Part shown: in pieces, positions 4,553 through 5,377 of the stretch
How positions within the stretch are numbered: position 1 is the stretch's first letter
How the letters are laid out: each line of letters starts with the position of its first letter
Assembly: GCF_000282995.1 (NCBI RefSeq)
Contig: NZ_ALEE01000385.1
Coordinates: 1-5,377, forward strand
Source: Melaminivora alkalimesophila
GTDB taxonomy: Bacteria; Pseudomonadota; Gammaproteobacteria; Burkholderiales; Burkholderiaceae_C
Length of the DNA stretch: 5,377 nucleotides
Reading direction: 5' to 3'
Notes under the pieces: generated by a model
What the model was told of the DNA's origin: nothing
Database searches by the model: none
What the model saw: only the letters and a program-made list of their open reading frames with translations
Position numbers and translations under genes: made by a program

Positions 4553-5377
4553 ATGGTTGCCCATCCTTCCTGGTGGCTGGCGACAGCGCTCGCGCTGGCG
4601 GCGGGCATGGGTCCGGCCCGGGCCACCGTGCTAGCAGAACTGGCGCCCGCGCCCCCCGCCCCCCTGCGCGTGAACCCGCAGAGCACCACTGTCCCACCGC
4701 TTCGGTCCGGCCCCGGCGAGGCCCCGGCCATCGAGGGGCGCCCGGCCAACGATGCGCCCTCCATCGATGCCGCGCCGCTCGGGACGGCGCCTCTGCGAAC
4801 CGCTGATTCCGATCCGCAGCGGCAAGCCGTGCTGCAGGAGTTGCACCGCCTGGAGCGCACCGCCGAGTCGGCGCGTCCGGTGGGCAGCACGGTGCCTTCC
4901 GCCCAGGCGGCCTGGTTGCTCGGCCTGATCTACCTGCATGGCGCGGGCGTGCGCCACGACCCGGCGCAGGCGCTGCAGTGGTTCGAGCAGGCGGCGCGCT
5001 TTGGCCGCGAGCCCTGGGCCTACGCCGGGCTGGCCTGGTGCCATATCGAAGGCTGTGTCGGCCCGGCCAACCCCGCCGCGGCGCAGCGCGCCATCGCCCA
5101 GCTGCGGACCCGGCATCCGGCGCGTGCCGACTATCTGGCGTGGTTGCTGGCGGATCGGCAGGTACAGGCGCAGGTAGCGCGCCCGGGCGCCGCGGCGCCG
5201 GATGCGCAGCAGGACGCACGAACGGCAGCCCAGGCAGCGCTGCTGCGCAAGGCCGCCGCCGCCGGCGACCTGCACGCGCGGCTCGAACTGGGATTGCAGG
5301 CAGCCGCCCAAGACCGGCCCGACCAGGCGGACACCTTCTTCCGGCAGATCGAGGCGCGCTCGCCTGCGGCGGCCGCC
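4553..5377 (+). CDS. Exported Sel1-like repeat protein (3' end outside window)
   Basis: The frame is open for 275 codons from the ATG at 4553 to the window end, with no stop. From this start, residues 7-24 make a signal peptide with likely cleavage after ARA (24). In-frame alternatives are GTG at 4529 and ATG at 4475; neither has a better ribosome binding site, since all have only weak GGCGG-like strings, so the start is uncertain. Residues of about 28-85 form a Pro/Ala-rich linker, and a short helical segment follows at about 87-107. One clear Sel1 repeat lies at about 117-152, with AAWLLGLIYLHGAGVRHDP then ALQWFEQAARFG. A degenerate second repeat follows (about 156-200, WAYAGLAWCHIEGCVGP), and a third possible helical pair at about 225-268. 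Sel1 repeats are alpha/alpha solenoids that scaffold protein-protein contacts, often in the periplasm. It starts 95 bases after the CsgG-like gene on the same strand, with no terminator seen, so it is probably cotranscribed and may assist assembly or envelope anchoring. That role is inference. Confidence 0.82.
   Translation, partial: MVAHPSWWLATALALAAGMGPARATVLAELAPAPPAPLRVNPQSTTVPPLRSGPGEAPAIEGRPANDAPSIDAAPLGTAPLRTADSDPQRQAVLQELHRLERTAESARPVGSTVPSAQAAWLLGLIYLHGAGVRHDPAQALQWFEQAARFGREPWAYAGLAWCHIEGCVGPANPAAAQRAIAQLRTRHPARADYLAWLLADRQVQAQVARPGAAAPDAQQDARTAAQAALLRKAAAAGDLHARLELGLQAAAQDRPDQADTFFRQIEARSPAAAA

Noticed and set aside
2499..5219. A 906-codon open frame on the minus strand.
   Set aside because: It lies antisense to three plus-strand genes that have signal peptides, recognisable domains and ribosome binding sites. 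Its translation is Arg/Ala/Gly/His-rich with no domain, as expected of a shadow frame in GC-rich DNA.

Overview
This is a high-GC window with strong GGAGG-type ribosome binding sites and little non-coding sequence outside one promoter region. It looks like a chromosomal segment of a Gram-negative proteobacterium. A Burkholderiales-type betaproteobacterium is my best guess from codon use and protein style, but no sequence marker here proves it.

Layout. At the left edge, on the minus strand, is the N-terminal two thirds of a NarL/LuxR-type response regulator (start at 572, running off the window at base 1). It is followed by a 616-base non-coding region (573-1188) between divergently transcribed genes. 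This region holds an AT-rich promoter-like island and two perfect inverted repeats. Rightward from 1189 come four closely spaced plus-strand genes. The first (1189-2205) encodes an exported Ser/Thr/Asn/Gln/Gly-rich protein made of seven imperfect ~40-residue repeats. The second (2275-2673) encodes a small exported protein with two cysteines and no recognised family. The third (2763-4457) encodes a predicted outer-membrane lipoprotein with a CsgG-like N-terminal domain, a peptidoglycan-binding-like domain and a DUF4384-like domain. The fourth (about 4553 to beyond 5377) encodes an exported protein with Sel1-like helical repeats, cut by the window end. A strong GC hairpin followed by a pyrimidine-rich stretch lies between the first and second genes.

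Interpretation. The most coherent reading is a curli-like or holdfast-anchor-like surface-fibre locus. The repeat protein would be the secreted, amyloid-like subunit or adhesin, and the CsgG-family lipoprotein its outer-membrane export pore. The small two-cysteine protein and the Sel1 protein would be periplasmic or envelope accessories, and the divergent response regulator a plausible controller, in the role CsgD plays for curli. No recognisable CsgA/B, CsgC, CsgE or CsgF is present. If the reading is right, this is a variant system with its own subunit and accessories. The CsgG-like assignment rests on motif order and fold-level similarity recalled from the family; the amyloid role of the repeat protein is inference.
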